Assembly (NCBI GenBank): GCA_963681505.1
Contig: OY811993.1
Coordinates: 3,830,489 to 3,894,488 of the forward strand
Length of the DNA: 64,000 bases
Direction: 5' to 3'
From: Eunapius fragilis
Lineage: Eukaryota; Porifera; Demospongiae; Spongillida; Spongillidae
Shown in pieces: positions 12,688 through 24,385 of this stretch. The notes beneath the pieces are model-generated. The model worked only from the letters and a program-made list of their open reading frames with translations, did not search any database and was not told the DNA's origin. Made by a program: the position numbers and the translations under genes. Numbering within the stretch: position 1 is the stretch's first letter; every line of letters starts with the position of its first letter.

Positions 12688-14313
12688 ATTTATATATTCT
12701 AGCCATCGGTCGGCCATGCATAAAATTAAACCGGGTATATGCTGTCCTGTGATAACAGTAAGTTGCAGAGCTTCTGGGAGTCACTGCAGTGTAATAGTTA
12801 ACAATTGTTGAGGGGTATAATCGTTGAGTGGTTCTCCGATCCCGCTATCGCCCCCCCCCCCCCCCGCCTTCCGGTTCCAAAACTTGAGCACACATATGAA
12901 CGCACGGAACACTGATTTTTGATGAGTACCGGGTAAGGGCATCACTAAATTCTATATGGCTACAAATACTTACCGCAACTCGATTTGCAGTTAACTGTTG
13001 CTGTAGTTTTAGAACTGTGGCAACTGTGTGTTTATATATTACGTTGTGACGTAAGTAAAATGTCGGAATGCCCCCTTTTTTGTTTCATCTCGGCCGGGCG
13101 GACCTCTCCCTTGCGGCAGAGTCACTGAAACGATACTTCCAGATAAGATTTCCCGATCTCGCACTGTTAAGTAAGCGGGTCTATGATCGATTATCTCTGA
13201 TTTCATATTAATATTTATTACTATGTCATACTTTGTCTACTACAACCAGCATACAAATATAACCAAATATGGTGATGTAGTGAGACCGAGGAGTTTTAAC
13301 ATAAGTAAATTCATAACATTGCGGATGCTTAGCATAAATGACCATATTAGTACACAAGTAAACGATCGATTTATATTGCCAAACAAGGATCAGATCGCAG
13401 TGCTGCGCGAATAGGTTTATATAATATATAGGTTAGCATTTTGCACGGTCATTCATTTCCTCGCTAGCATACGCGTGCTAGCGCTGGGTATGCAGGCTAC
13501 GTAAATGCCTATGCTATATGCATTACTCCGCGGGCTAGCACGCGTATGCATGCACGTGGGGTATTTGCTTGTTGCTGTTAATAATGTATAATTATACTAG
13601 CAATGTTACTGTAGCCTAGATCAATACATATATTTTTACATGTGTATAGCATAGCGTAATCACGTACCTATACACATGTTCTTGCAAGATCACGTATACT
13701 GAGCCCATGTAGCTAGCTTTGTCTTGTTTCAAGGTAGCGGTCGCTGTCGAGAACGGCTCTCTTTGGCAAATTATTTATTAAACTGACAATCCATCGGCTA
13801 CTGAAACACGGCAACTTGCGTTTCATCACTCAGTTTTTTAATGGTACCTGACAAACTGTATACTACTAAACCTATATTTAAACCGTGTCGTCAGTATATA
13901 TAGTCCTTCGACGATGCAGTGACGTAATAATTCGACAAATGGGAGGGGTGGTCATCATGGGAGGGTGATCATCATTAATATTTAGGGTGGTCGTAGGTGG
14001 GGTTCTAAACTAGTCACTTGTTGTACATGATCATGAAACGCTCTTACTGTTTAATTCGTTAGCATGCGGCGTGGTCGGTGAATTACCTTGCTTTGTGCTT
14101 GTACGGAGTTTACTTTATAACGTTTCTCATTTTGACTATAATAAGTATCTTACATGTGTAATGAATGCCACATGACGAGCCAAGGGGCTATTTCCGGTAT
14201 GAGTGTACTGTTCACTTCCATATTTGGTAATATAATTTATATCTACTACTAAAATTTCCAACGTACGTACGTACGTACGTCCGCGTAACTTATTTTATAT
14301 ACTCGGCCTAGCG

Positions 14314-14353
14314 CCTATTGGTTGCTAGGTACGCGTACCTAGCAACCAATAGG
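14314..14353. repeat. Perfect 40-bp palindrome, second copy
   Basis: Identical to the palindrome at 8,738-8,777, at the homologous place in duplication copy 2. Confidence 0.85.
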
Positions 14354-15045
14354 AATGACCACCTCACACAAAAGTACATAGCAACGACCATGCTTCCCAC
14401 AAAACCTACATGCCTGTACAGGAGGTAATAATGTCATCATCACATGCAGTAACAATTATAGCAACGCTATTGTGGTTCACTCTCATGCAAGTCTCATCGT
14501 ACAGGCCGAGAACATGTAGTTACTATCTAATTCTATTATTTCCAACGTACGTACGTCTGTACGTACGTCTGTACGTACGTCTGTATGTACGTCCGGACGT
14601 ACGTCCGTCCGTACGTACGTCCGCGTAACTCATTTATATACTCGGCCTAGCGCCTATTGGTTGCTAGGTATGTATTACTATGCCAGTATTGATATAACCA
14701 AATATGGTGACGTAGTGAGGATTTTTAACATAAGTAAATTCATAACATTGCGGATGCATAGCAGCATAAATGGCCATATTGGTACACAAGTAAACGATCG
14801 ATTTATATTGCCAAACAAGGATCAGATCGCAATGCTGCGCGAATAGGTTTATTATATTATATAGGTTACCATTTTGTACGGTCATTCATTCCCTGGCTAG
14901 CCTAGCTAGCGCTGGCATGCAGGCTACGTACATGCCTATGCTATATACGTTACTCCGCGGGGCTAGCACGCACGTGGGGTATTTGCTTGCTGCTGTTAAT
15001 AATATATAATTATACTAGCAATGTTACTGTAGCCTAGATCAATAC

Positions 15046-15245
15046 NNNNNNNNNNNNNNNNNNNNNNNNNNNNNNNNNNNNNNNNNNNNNNNNNNNNNNN
15101 NNNNNNNNNNNNNNNNNNNNNNNNNNNNNNNNNNNNNNNNNNNNNNNNNNNNNNNNNNNNNNNNNNNNNNNNNNNNNNNNNNNNNNNNNNNNNNNNNNNN
15201 NNNNNNNNNNNNNNNNNNNNNNNNNNNNNNNNNNNNNNNNNNNNN
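15046..15245. other. Assembly gap (200 N)
   Basis: Exactly 200 Ns, the usual placeholder for a gap of unknown size. It interrupts the repeat array at the end of duplication copy 2. Confidence 1.
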
Positions 15246-16048
15246 TATCCCCTCCACCCCCTCTCTTAACCATCCACATATCATACCGATATGTGGCGAA
15301 CAAAAGATCGTAATATTGACATGTTCAAATCAAGTGTTCAAGAACAATTTAAATGAATTTCACAGTCATTTCTGTCAGTTGATTTGAATGACATCTGTGT
15401 ATTACTTGGCTGCATTTTAATGTCTCTTAACCCACAAAAAACGAGAAAACCTGAATGCATTTTGTCCCTGCATGAATTGTAACATGTACATTGTAGCGTA
15501 CTATATGCACCTGCTGTTTCCATTGGGGCCTGGGGATGAGATAATGTAACAGAGGTGAACAAGCGACTGTTAATATTGTTGTCCAATGTCCATTTGCATG
15601 TACATGTACATGTATTAAAAAGTATTATAAAGGCATTAAAAAGGTCATATTTTGACCACATGCATATGTGTGCAAACTCTGATTCAACAGTGAGTGTGAG
15701 GTTATCTTTATTGGCCTTTAATTTACTTGCACGCACAATTTAAAAATAATGTGTCCTTGGCATTCACATGTTGCTTCAGAGGAATGATGGAAGCTCAATG
15801 TTCCTATTAAACATGTGCTGCCCATTACACATTGACCCAATGAATGATGAATAATTTGGCCTTAATATTTTTATGATGGCATATGGGGGGGGGGGGGGGG
15901 GGTGGGGGGGGGGGATGTAAATGAAGGGTAAGGTTTTAATACCTATTTTTATTATTGTGGGGAATGTGTGAGGGAACAATAAACACTAATCTGTACAGAT
16001 ACATTTTAAGAAATGCTATGCTTACACCCTGAACTAATAATGACATAA
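15246..16048. other. Intergenic region and RTK-1 3' flank
   Basis: No gene is supported. The stretch 15,830-16,048 matches 46,915-47,323 (shared AATGAATAATTTGGCCTTAA and AAATGCTATGCTTAC blocks), so the duplicated unit of the kinase genes includes the 3' flank. It contains a poly-G tract near 15,887-15,914. Confidence 0.7.
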
Positions 16049-18772
16049 TTAATGAATATATGTCTTCTGGAGGTCTATGTACATGTTCTCTCCTGCCTCC
16101 AGTGGTGCACCAAGGGTCCCTGCTTGGGGGTGGGTGAGGCGGGCTTCATCTGGAATCTTAAGCACAAGCTCAGTGGACTGGCTCAGAGACAGGCAAAGCT
16201 CCCGAAAAGTTGACCGGGAATGTGTTTCAGGGTTCCTGTGTGACCACCAAACATGTGAATGAATTTTTAATGTTGCTCAGCCAGCATTTAATTAACTAAC
16301 AAACTTGAATGAGTGGTTTGACTGTGGCATGCACATAATAAGCATTTACTAATGCAATGATGCGTACAGCATATAGTATGCAGAGTTATGCAGACTCTGC
16401 ATATGAAGAATATGCATATGGATATCATTGAAGTGCCCATATACAGACTTCTGCATATGGACGGATATGCGTCTGTATATTCTTCATATGCAGAGTCTGC
16501 ATGACACTGTATACTACATTCTGTTGCACAGTGACGCATGCATGAATCCATCCCACATACCAGCATTGGATCATCAACTGGTAGATCAGAAGTGGACATC
16601 CAGGGGAAGGAGGGAGTCTGTACCCTGAATCAATCTTTTTAACCACCTTATATGGAACAAGCACTTCTAGATATTGATGAATCAATGGATCTTTTATTTT
16701 TTACCTCTGAGTTGCCCATTCCCTCATAAGGCTTGGTCCCCATGCTCCATATTTCATACAGCAGACATCCATAGCTCCACACATCACTGGCAGTGGAGTA
16801 CTTCTTGAAATGGATAGCCTCAGGGGCTGTCCACTTGACTGGAATCATTCCTCCATGGGAAACATAGTATGTGTCATCAGCCAGGTCACGTGACAGTCCA
16901 AAGTCAGCAATCTATGGGTTAATATTTACAACCATCCATTTATATTATGCAGGATACCTTGCATATGCAGTTCTGTGTAACAAGTATGTTCCTTGCAGCA
17001 AGGTCACGATGGACAAAGGACTTATTAGAGAGATACTTCATCCCAGCAGCTGTCTGCTTGGAGTATGTCAGCAGGCTCAAGTACAGGTCTTGGTGGACCA
17101 GCTGACCGGGGCTGAACATTGAATAGTTAATTGATTCATGATGATGCTGTATGTGGCAAACATACTCTGGCTTCAAAGTATTCAGATGTGTCCTCAGGTC
17201 TTTTTTCTGTGCCAATTCAATTACCAGCATGACCTGTGGATTATGATAATGTACCAGTATGTTCACATAATAAGATCACCTACTGGTTCCCCATCAGTGA
17301 CAATACCATAGAGCTGAATAACATTAGGATGTCTGAACTGGGCCATGATGGCTGCCTCCTGTAGAAACTTGACCTTTGCATCTGGCTGGGTTACTGTTGG
17401 GTTGAGTGTCTTGACAGCAACCTCACACCTTCCTTTGGATCCATTCCATATTCCTATTTGGACCCCACCAAACTGACCACTCCCAAGCATTTGGGTTGTG
17501 CTATTGATAAATGTAAATAATGAATTGCTATGGATGTGAGGGTATAAATACGTTTCCATACGTGATGCAATTTCGTGGAATCTTCTTTATTCTTTGGTTC
17601 TCAAGTTGAACATATAATTCGTCCTCAAGTGATGCAGGCATGTAGTATGGGTTCTCATCTTTTGTCATAGATTCTCGAGTATGTTCAAATACCTAGATAG
17701 CATTGGCAACACAAATTAATACATGCAGATGATAAGCATGCAATACATGTAGCTATCATCTGTGATGCTCTTTTTCTAACATCAACATTCTCGTTTTGGC
17801 ACCTACACGATTGCCATGGCAATAACTTAATGTTAGGGCACCTCCATGATTGCCATGACAATGCCTTAGGTAAATTTAAAAAAAAACCTTTGAAGGATCT
17901 AATGGAAATAGTGGTGTATTAGTGATGTAAAACGTTGGGGCTCAAGGATTGAATGATAAGGAAAAATGAAATAGGCCTATATTTAGCACATGAACAATGA
18001 AATATCCTACAATTGTGCTAAATTTCGTTTTACACCATTATTGCCTTCAAATCCTACCACCAACTTTCTCATAGAGAATATTTTAATGTACTTGTTATGT
18101 TCAAAGATAGTGCTTATGAGCGTTCGCTCCCTGGCCCTAAACGTATATCGTGAATTAATATCCTGAATTATACATGGATTGTTAAAAATCAGTATTACAA
18201 CACTAGTGCCCAGACCATACCATTAACGCCAAATTGGAAAGTTCTATATTATTCTTTTCGCGAGTTCTGTCAGTCAGTGTCAGATAGTTAATTAAAAAAA
18301 CTCCGACATATACGATGTAGGTTCAAGATTACGTGACCACTGAAGCGAGAATATGTTGGTCAAAAGTGTTTCAATACCGAATTATGCGTTGTCAATGAGG
18401 AATATCATGAGACGAAGTATGAGTTCGGGCTCTTTATCAAAAACAAAAGTGTACATATGGATCGTACAACGATACCTGTACATTGTCTTGAGTGACAAAA
18501 CCGGATATGTTAATCGATATAACGATAGCACGGTAAGTGAAACTATCGATATCGGGTACGATCTTGTACGACCTTGTGTGATTTTTTTTTGTGCTGGGGC
18601 ATGGTATTGTGACGTCATGCAACCACTAAACTGCTCAATGACAGTTAAACGATCCGGATACTAATAGCAGGCAGGTGCGTTTAAAAAGACATTCCCAATC
18701 GGGATCATCAATATGAGAACATATCGATAGAATAACTTATGAGTTTGATCACTACGTTCTAACCTCAACGCG

Positions 18773-18803
<31 letters not shown>

Positions 18804-20825
18804 AGCACATAATGACATAGAATAATCATTTTCAAATACCACACGTTTATGGAAGATCGTATCACAAACTTACTAACCTGCTCATCAACAGTAGCGTATA
18901 CGTTTTCACCATTTCTTGGTATCTCATATGAGATTGGCTATGAAAAGTGCGCAATCATATTACTGCACACTCCAATCATTGATCTAAGTTCAGCATCCAA
19001 TGATAGTGGTCATGTATCATCTATTAAAATTCTCACCTCATGCTGTGTATGAATACTTTGTGCACCAGACCTTTCTGGAATCTCATATGCAGCCTGGGCC
19101 TTACGTGGAGTGTGGGTGGATTCATCATCTCTTACAGGCTCATAAGTGGCAGAGGTACCAACATTGTTAGTTGCAATGTAAATATTAGCGGTGGTGGTGG
19201 TAGAGAACATCACATTGTCTGAAAAATTCAAAGAGAGCATTTTTTGGGGGGGGGAATAGGGTATGGTTTCATTTACCTGTAGTTGATTCTTGGCCTGTGG
19301 ATATTCTTATCTTTCTTGCATATCTTCTTCGCCATAGCACAATGAAGATAGTTGTAACTGTGAGCGATACTATGGCTATGATGACAATACTTGCAGCAAT
19401 TACTTGAGCTGAGCCTGTGCAGCAAGATGTCAATTAATTATAAGTGTAATACACCAGTAACCATTAATGATATATAACAATCAAGTTGTGTATAAATATG
19501 TTTGGGATGTTTGATTGAGGCTCAGCGGTCTTTTATTTTCAAAGGTTGTTATAAAATGACTACAACTTTAAGCATTGAGGAAAGAGTAATACTGTTTGGG
19601 GGTGAATGTCTCACATGACAAACCCACTGTCATATTGCAGGTTATTAATATAAAATAATGCTTGCCTGCAAAAGCGCCATGCATTGCAACATTGCAACAC
19701 ATGAACATACCAGGACCTATTACACCATTTGAGGAAATAGAAGTAGTGGAGAGAGCAGGAACATTAGTTGCAGTAACAGTATGCATATGACCAGAGGTGG
19801 AGAGAGCAGGAGCACGCGTGCAGGTGGGTCTTTCAGTTAATGGATCCTTCTCGCACCGAGATGATGAATTTGATATTACATCTGGAGGCAAGCAGTATGG
19901 CATCAGGTGGTAGCCATGACAATATGATTCAAAGCTTGAACCTTGCTATGAAATTCTTAATCTCATATGAGAAGGACCTATTTATTCAACACTAACTTAA
20001 TGTAAATTATGCATACTTACTGCTGCTGTTTGTCATTGTATTGATGCACATCTGGTCACACCTTTTGCACATCTGGTCACACATCTGGTCACACCTCATG
20101 CACATCAGGTCACACCTTATGCACACCTGATCACAACTTCCATTATTGACCACACACTCAAATTCAGTCAAAACTATATATAATGATGGTACATTTAATT
20201 TACTTGAAAGGAAAAGTGATTGCATACCAAAACTGATGGGAAGAGTGAGAATTGGATCACACATTTTGCAATACATGTACTTGCATGAGTTGGTCACATT
20301 TGTAAGAGTGCATCCACAACTCGTTATGCTTCTACAACTAGCAGTATTGCTGTACTGTACTTGCACTGCTACACAATGTTCCTGCTTGCAATCACTTGGA
20401 GTGCAATTTCTGTACACTACAAGAGTGACATCTTTGAGTATGCACATTTGACAAAGTTCACCACATTGCAGGGGAATTTTGCAGATGCATGCACCATCTT
20501 GGGAGAAACACGGGCCAGCACAGGGTGCACCACATGGTGAAATAGAGAAACCTGAAATTGAAGACATAATAGAAGAGAACATACACCAAAATCTGAACAC
20601 AGAAGTGTTCTGTGGAACAATTTTATTCAGTTGTTTGAACAAGTACATGTGAGAGCATGAAGGATTTTATCAAAGCACATACATGTAGTTTATTATTTTT
20701 GTTGTCTGTTACATTTGATTTCTATTCAATACGGTATGATGTTAGAATGATGAATTCATCCCACCTGTAATTAGCAACTGCAGAAGGATCTGAAATTTAA
20801 GCTGGATATGGCTGGATGCTTTCAT
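16049..20825 (-). CDS. Receptor tyrosine kinase with Cys-rich ectodomain (RTK-1), complete
   Basis: Fourteen exons whose phases all agree: 20765-20825, 20228-20551, 20021-20173, 19711-19881, 19277-19414, 19037-19218, 18878-18937, 17562-17692, 17284-17500, 17166-17233, 16958-17111, 16705-16911, 16561-16646, 16049-16235; 712 aa. Signal peptide 1-20 ([20 protein letters not shown]); Cys-rich region 21-128; EGF-like start then RCDQMC repeats 129-179; Thr/Ser stalk 180-236; membrane helix about 241-264; juxtamembrane 283-406 with Y308 (YEPV), Y327 and Y347 (YEIP), Y357, Y379 and Y390. Kinase: GSGQFGGV 413-420, K437, E455, HRDLAARN with D538, DFG 556-558, APE near 584, activation-loop YY 568-569. 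Tail NMYIDL with Y703. All catalytic residues are present, so it is predicted active at the plasma membrane. The ligand is unknown. The Cys-rich domain matches no family I recognise. The first four extracellular junctions are phase 1. Confidence 0.92.
16393..16497. mobile_element. 105-bp foldback insertion with TGCA target duplication
   Basis: It begins GACTCTGCATATGAAGAATA and ends with the reverse complement; counting the flanking bases, the paired arms are 26 nt. TGCA flanks it at 16,389-16,392 and 16,498-16,501. The homologous intron of the paralogue, near 47,640, reads GTTATGCATG without the insert. It lies in the last intron of RTK-1. Confidence 0.85.
17880..18096. mobile_element. Family 1 MITE remnant in RTK-1 intron
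   Basis: Degraded hairpin containing CCTATATTTAGCAC and its complement GTGCTAAAT, then CACCAACTTTCTCATAGAGA and TGTACTTGT at the right end. The left arm is largely eroded. Confidence 0.7.
18771..18802. repeat. Poly-C tract
   Basis: About 32 consecutive C in an intron of RTK-1. Its exact length is likely unreliable in the assembly. Confidence 0.9.
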
Positions 20826-20859
20826 CCTGAAGAAAGGTAAAAATCACAGAACATTATAT

Positions 20860-21064
20860 GGGACAGTGTCAGGTTTTCAAGTTTTCAAAATACTTTTCTG
20901 TGAACTCCAAAGAGCCTCTATCAAATAATGTCATGTATCCAGAATTGGTTTATCCCTCATAACATCATAAGGCACTGAATTTATAATTCGCTGTACATTT
21001 CAATGTGAGTGTTAATTTTCTTTTGATTGCCCTTGACAAGTGTGGTTATGCTGGACACTGTCCC
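20860..21064. mobile_element. MITE, family 2 (GGGACAGTGTC ends)
   Basis: GGGACAGTGTC at the left and GGACACTGTCCC at the right, 205 bp. It sits about 35 bp upstream of the RTK-1 start codon, within the presumed promoter or 5' UTR. Related copies are at 26,172-26,403 and 58,609-58,672. Confidence 0.75.
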
Positions 21065-22767
21065 AATATGCAGATAAACATTTTTTGCTTCTTGTCAGAT
21101 GGCACACGTCTAAGGTTTGATGGTAAATTAATTGTCAAAATTACTCCCTCTCCTCTCCACCAATTCAAAAAGTTTGATCACATAACGTCTTGTGACATCA
21201 AAGATTGCAAGTAAATATTAAAGATGCCCAGTCGGTTGGACTAACACCAGTCCTACAATCTATTACATCATCATATGCATGCAAACGTGAGCAACTATAC
21301 ATGATTTCTGTGTATGACAACAATTAAGCATCAATACAGCTACAAGGAAAATAAATAAATGTTACTAGTGAAATGCTATATAATCTCACAAAAAGTAGAT
21401 TTATGAACAGGAAGAGCAGTGTAAATGGGGCTGCCATGAGGATATGAAAGCAAAGGGCATCTCTATCATTTGTGAAAATTTGTCGTGTACTCAGAGAGCC
21501 AGGTGGAGGCACCTACTAGCAACATCCATTGACCATTTGCAAAGAGGGTGGAAAGATTGCACATAGATATTCAAGCTGTACGTGCTGAGGAATTGTGAGG
21601 AATTCTTTTCCAGCGGAACATGCTTTGGCCTTGTATCCATATTTATTCAGGCTTTGCACAAAACTCTGCTTTTTGGTTATTTGTAGTTCATAGGTCATTA
21701 AAAAATTTCTCATAGGATTGTTGTCAGGGTTGGCTTGATTTTGAGCATTTTTTCCTATACTGGTACAAGGTCAAGGTAGCAACACTGAATGAATGGATAG
21801 CAGTGTATGCATTACATAATCACGCCACCATATTCTCAAGGCTTCAATAGGCCTAATCCAGGCAGTGCTAGACGTTCTATTTAGTGGGACTTGCCCCCAA
21901 CCCCCAGAGCAAAACTTTTAGGATGAAACGTTGCTTTGGTGTGTAGACTAACCTTGAAGGCTAGAACAATAGATGCAAAAGAAAAGTTTTTAAACATGCT
22001 CTGGGTTGTTACGATCAGGAAGTCATTGTTGTTATTGAAGACTCGTAAACATGTTTTGAGAGATAGTGATGCATGCGGAAGAATACAGCTTTTTCTTAAT
22101 AAGCACTCTTCCTACAAGAAACAGGACGCCTGCAGGGTTTGCATGCAGCTTTAAATATTGAGGTCACACGATATTATCAAGCGCGGTGATGTATACGTAC
22201 CATGGGTGTATTCTCTTTGATAGTTGTGATGTCATCTGCACATGCACACATCGATAGGCCGAATAAAATAGAGGTACAATGACTAGGCCCGCGGACCGTT
22301 CGATCGTGGACAACCTTCGACGGTATAGACAGTTCCCCGTAGATGGTGTGCGGGAGGAACCGATCTTTGTGCATGTGGCTGTTACTACGCCGCCTAGCTG
22401 TTAAGGGCTATTTTCGTGGTCGTCCTCCTCGTAAGGCCGGGCTGTGGGCGCTTATCATTTTTATATACTGATGATCCGGACATGTTCATATCTCGGTGTC
22501 AGTGCAGTGGGGGATACTGCCGGCCGCCTTAGGTTTTCTCCGACCCTTCGAATGCTGAGGCTCATTTCATGCCTCACAAAGCGCGATGTCCGCGGAGATA
22601 CAAACTATAGGGCCTACATCATCAGTAATAAATTTCTGCAGCATGCAGTATTTCAGATTAGTGGCTATCAAACACCACTATGCAATGCAGTTAAAAGTAA
22701 TTTGCAGTTGACCTTACCTCACAATACTCAATTTGTCGATGAACTGACGAGAAGCTTTTACTAGTTA
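21065..22767. other. Intergenic region, no gene recognised
   Basis: Short open frames only, with no domain, splice-consistent series or repeat that I can name. The last 600 bp are richer in CpG than the surroundings. Confidence 0.5.
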
Positions 22768-22927
22768 ACTAAACCGATAGAGGGTTCTCACCGTGACGTC
22801 ACAGTCGCCATCTTGACAGAGCATACAATATATAAAACGGTAGCCATCTTGAAAGAGAACTACGGCAATGCGCGGGTTACCATGATCACGTACCATTTCT
22901 GAGAACCCTCTATTGTATCGGTTTAGT
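22768..22927. mobile_element. Small TIR element (ACTAAACCGATAGAGGG ends)
   Basis: The left end ACTAAACCGATAGAGGG..TTCTCA is matched at the right by TGAGAACCCTCTATTG followed by TATCGGTTTAGT. The arms differ by a short indel. Length about 160 bp, no coding capacity. Confidence 0.8.
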
Positions 22928-22995
22928 CTCGTGCCCAGACAAGGCGGGTGGTTTTATCTGAGAATATATTATCTCTGGTTTAATGAGAAGGGCGG

Positions 22996-23603
22996 GCCCT
23001 ACCACCGCGTTTGGTCGGGGTGGTAGGGCGTCAAGCCTATACCAAGATTTGTGCAGAACAGTTATGTAATATATGCTGTGAAATCATTATATTATATATA
23101 CACACTTACGTGATAATTATGTGGTTTACCACCACCGTACCAAAATGGCCACAAGCCGTACATGTAGCTAGGGCTACGTAATGCTTTGGCTGCGGTAATG
23201 AGGTTATACAACTATAGAATAGCCCTGATCTTGCTCTAACATCTAGTCGAATGACGCTGGTAAGCAAGCATAGCACAAACTCTTCCCGAAACCAGCAGGC
23301 AGTATGGCTAAAACATCTCTTCCTTCAACAAACGCTATTGCTACATCTAGCTGTTCCATCTTCATAGTTGGGTAGCCCAACTCTTCAGCTGCCTTGGTAA
23401 CACAATTGCCAATAAAACGTCTTCGCTCCATCAAACCGCTTACGTACTTACCGGGTTAAAAATATGATTATCTCACATCAACCGCTAATTGGGTGACAAT
23501 GAACCCACTTGAACGCTGCAATTCGATTGGAGCTGCAATGCCCATTGCAAGCAGCACAAATCTTGGTATAGGCTTGACGCCCTACCACCCGCGGTGGTAG
23601 GGC
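22996..23603. mobile_element. 608-bp TIR element carrying a helicase gene fragment
   Basis: Terminal inverted repeats of about 55-60 bp: GCCCTACCACC, a short spacer, GGTGGTAGGGCGTCAAGCC and TATACCAAGATTTGTGC, mirrored at 23,552-23,603. Each end is itself a small hairpin (CCCTACCACC pairing with GGTGGTAGGG). Between the ends lies a RecQ-like coding fragment, so this looks like a Pack-type non-autonomous element. Confidence 0.8.
23243..23434 (-). pseudogene. Captured RecQ-like DNA helicase N-terminal fragment
   Basis: The open frame of 63 codons contains KMEQLDVAIAFVEGRDVLAI and the Walker A stretch LPAGFGKSLCYACLP, which is motif I of RecQ-type helicases (usually PTGFGKS or PTGGGKS). Only this motif is present; DEXH and later motifs are missing. 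The fragment lies wholly between the TIRs of the 608-bp element, so capture and not a resident gene is the simplest reading. Confidence 0.7.
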
Positions 23604-23721
23604 TCGCGCTTCTAATTAGTGGTAGCATAGATGGATAGTCGGACCATCACAAGAAATTAAGCATTATATCTTAAAATCGATAGCAGATCGAAAATAAAAA
23701 TGTTCGACCTCTCCCTCTCTT

Positions 23722-23975
23722 TCCATATCCCTCCTCCCTCCCTCCCTCCCACCCTCCCTCCCTCCTCCCTCCCTCCCTCTCTCCCTCCCTCCCTCCCACC
23801 CTCCCTCCCTCCTCCCTCCCTCCCTCCCTCCCTCCCTCCCTCCCTCCCTCCCTCCCTCCCTCCCTCCCTCCCTCCCTCCCTCCCTCCCTCCCTTCCTCCC
23901 TCCCTCCCTCCCTCCCTCCCTCCCCCCTCCCTCCCTCCCTCCCTCCCTCCCTCACTCCTTCCTCCCTCCCTCCCC
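23722..23975. repeat. (CCCT)n microsatellite
   Basis: A TCCC tetranucleotide array with scattered TCC interruptions and a few CA changes. Pro/Ser and Gly/Arg/Glu open frames over it are artefacts. Confidence 0.95.
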
Positions 23976-24385
23976 AGTGGTTTAGATGTAGGAGTGATAA
24001 TTTCATATTATATATGTATTACAATTTCCATTAAATAGGCCAATATCATTTATGTGCTACTAATTAATTATGATAATAGATGGAGATCTCTCAATATTTG
24101 ATATTAGTTAATTAATTTTACTGTCATTGGTGCTACTTTCTTTCGATTCCTTTTGAAATGGGGACATCAATGCTAGAGTTATCCTCGCATGAGCTGAGTT
24201 ATTGTAATGGAAATATCATGTACCAATGTTTTCACCCCTTCACTCCGGCCTTCCAGCACACGAGAGTTATCTGAACCAAAATAACTGGATCCTCTCCAGA
24301 TGTACCAGCTTATGTAGCCCACTTTCCTCTACATTGCAGCTGTGGTGGCAGGTTCACAATTTTGAAACGACTGCTAGGAAAGCAA

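Larger units (their letters stand above)
10490..15045. repeat. Segmental duplication, copy 2 (ends at assembly gap)
   Basis: Tandem partner of 5,131-9,440. It starts inside TRAF intron 5 and so never included the MATH exon. It has gained a foldback MITE at 12,405-12,687 that is absent from the equivalent place near 7,030-7,135. It stops at the run of Ns at a point homologous to about 9,440, so a collapse or misjoin here is possible. Confidence 0.9.

Noticed and set aside
15338-15736. 132-codon frame on the minus strand
   Set aside because: No domain, signal or splice support, and composition like the surrounding non-coding DNA; it may be chance.
16077-16262. Plus-strand frame over the RTK-1 last exon, also at 47,352
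   Set aside because: Shadow of the minus-strand kinase exon, which has the family match and splice phases.
23671-24038. Long Gly/Arg/Glu and Pro/Ser open frames
   Set aside because: Translations of the CCCT microsatellite.
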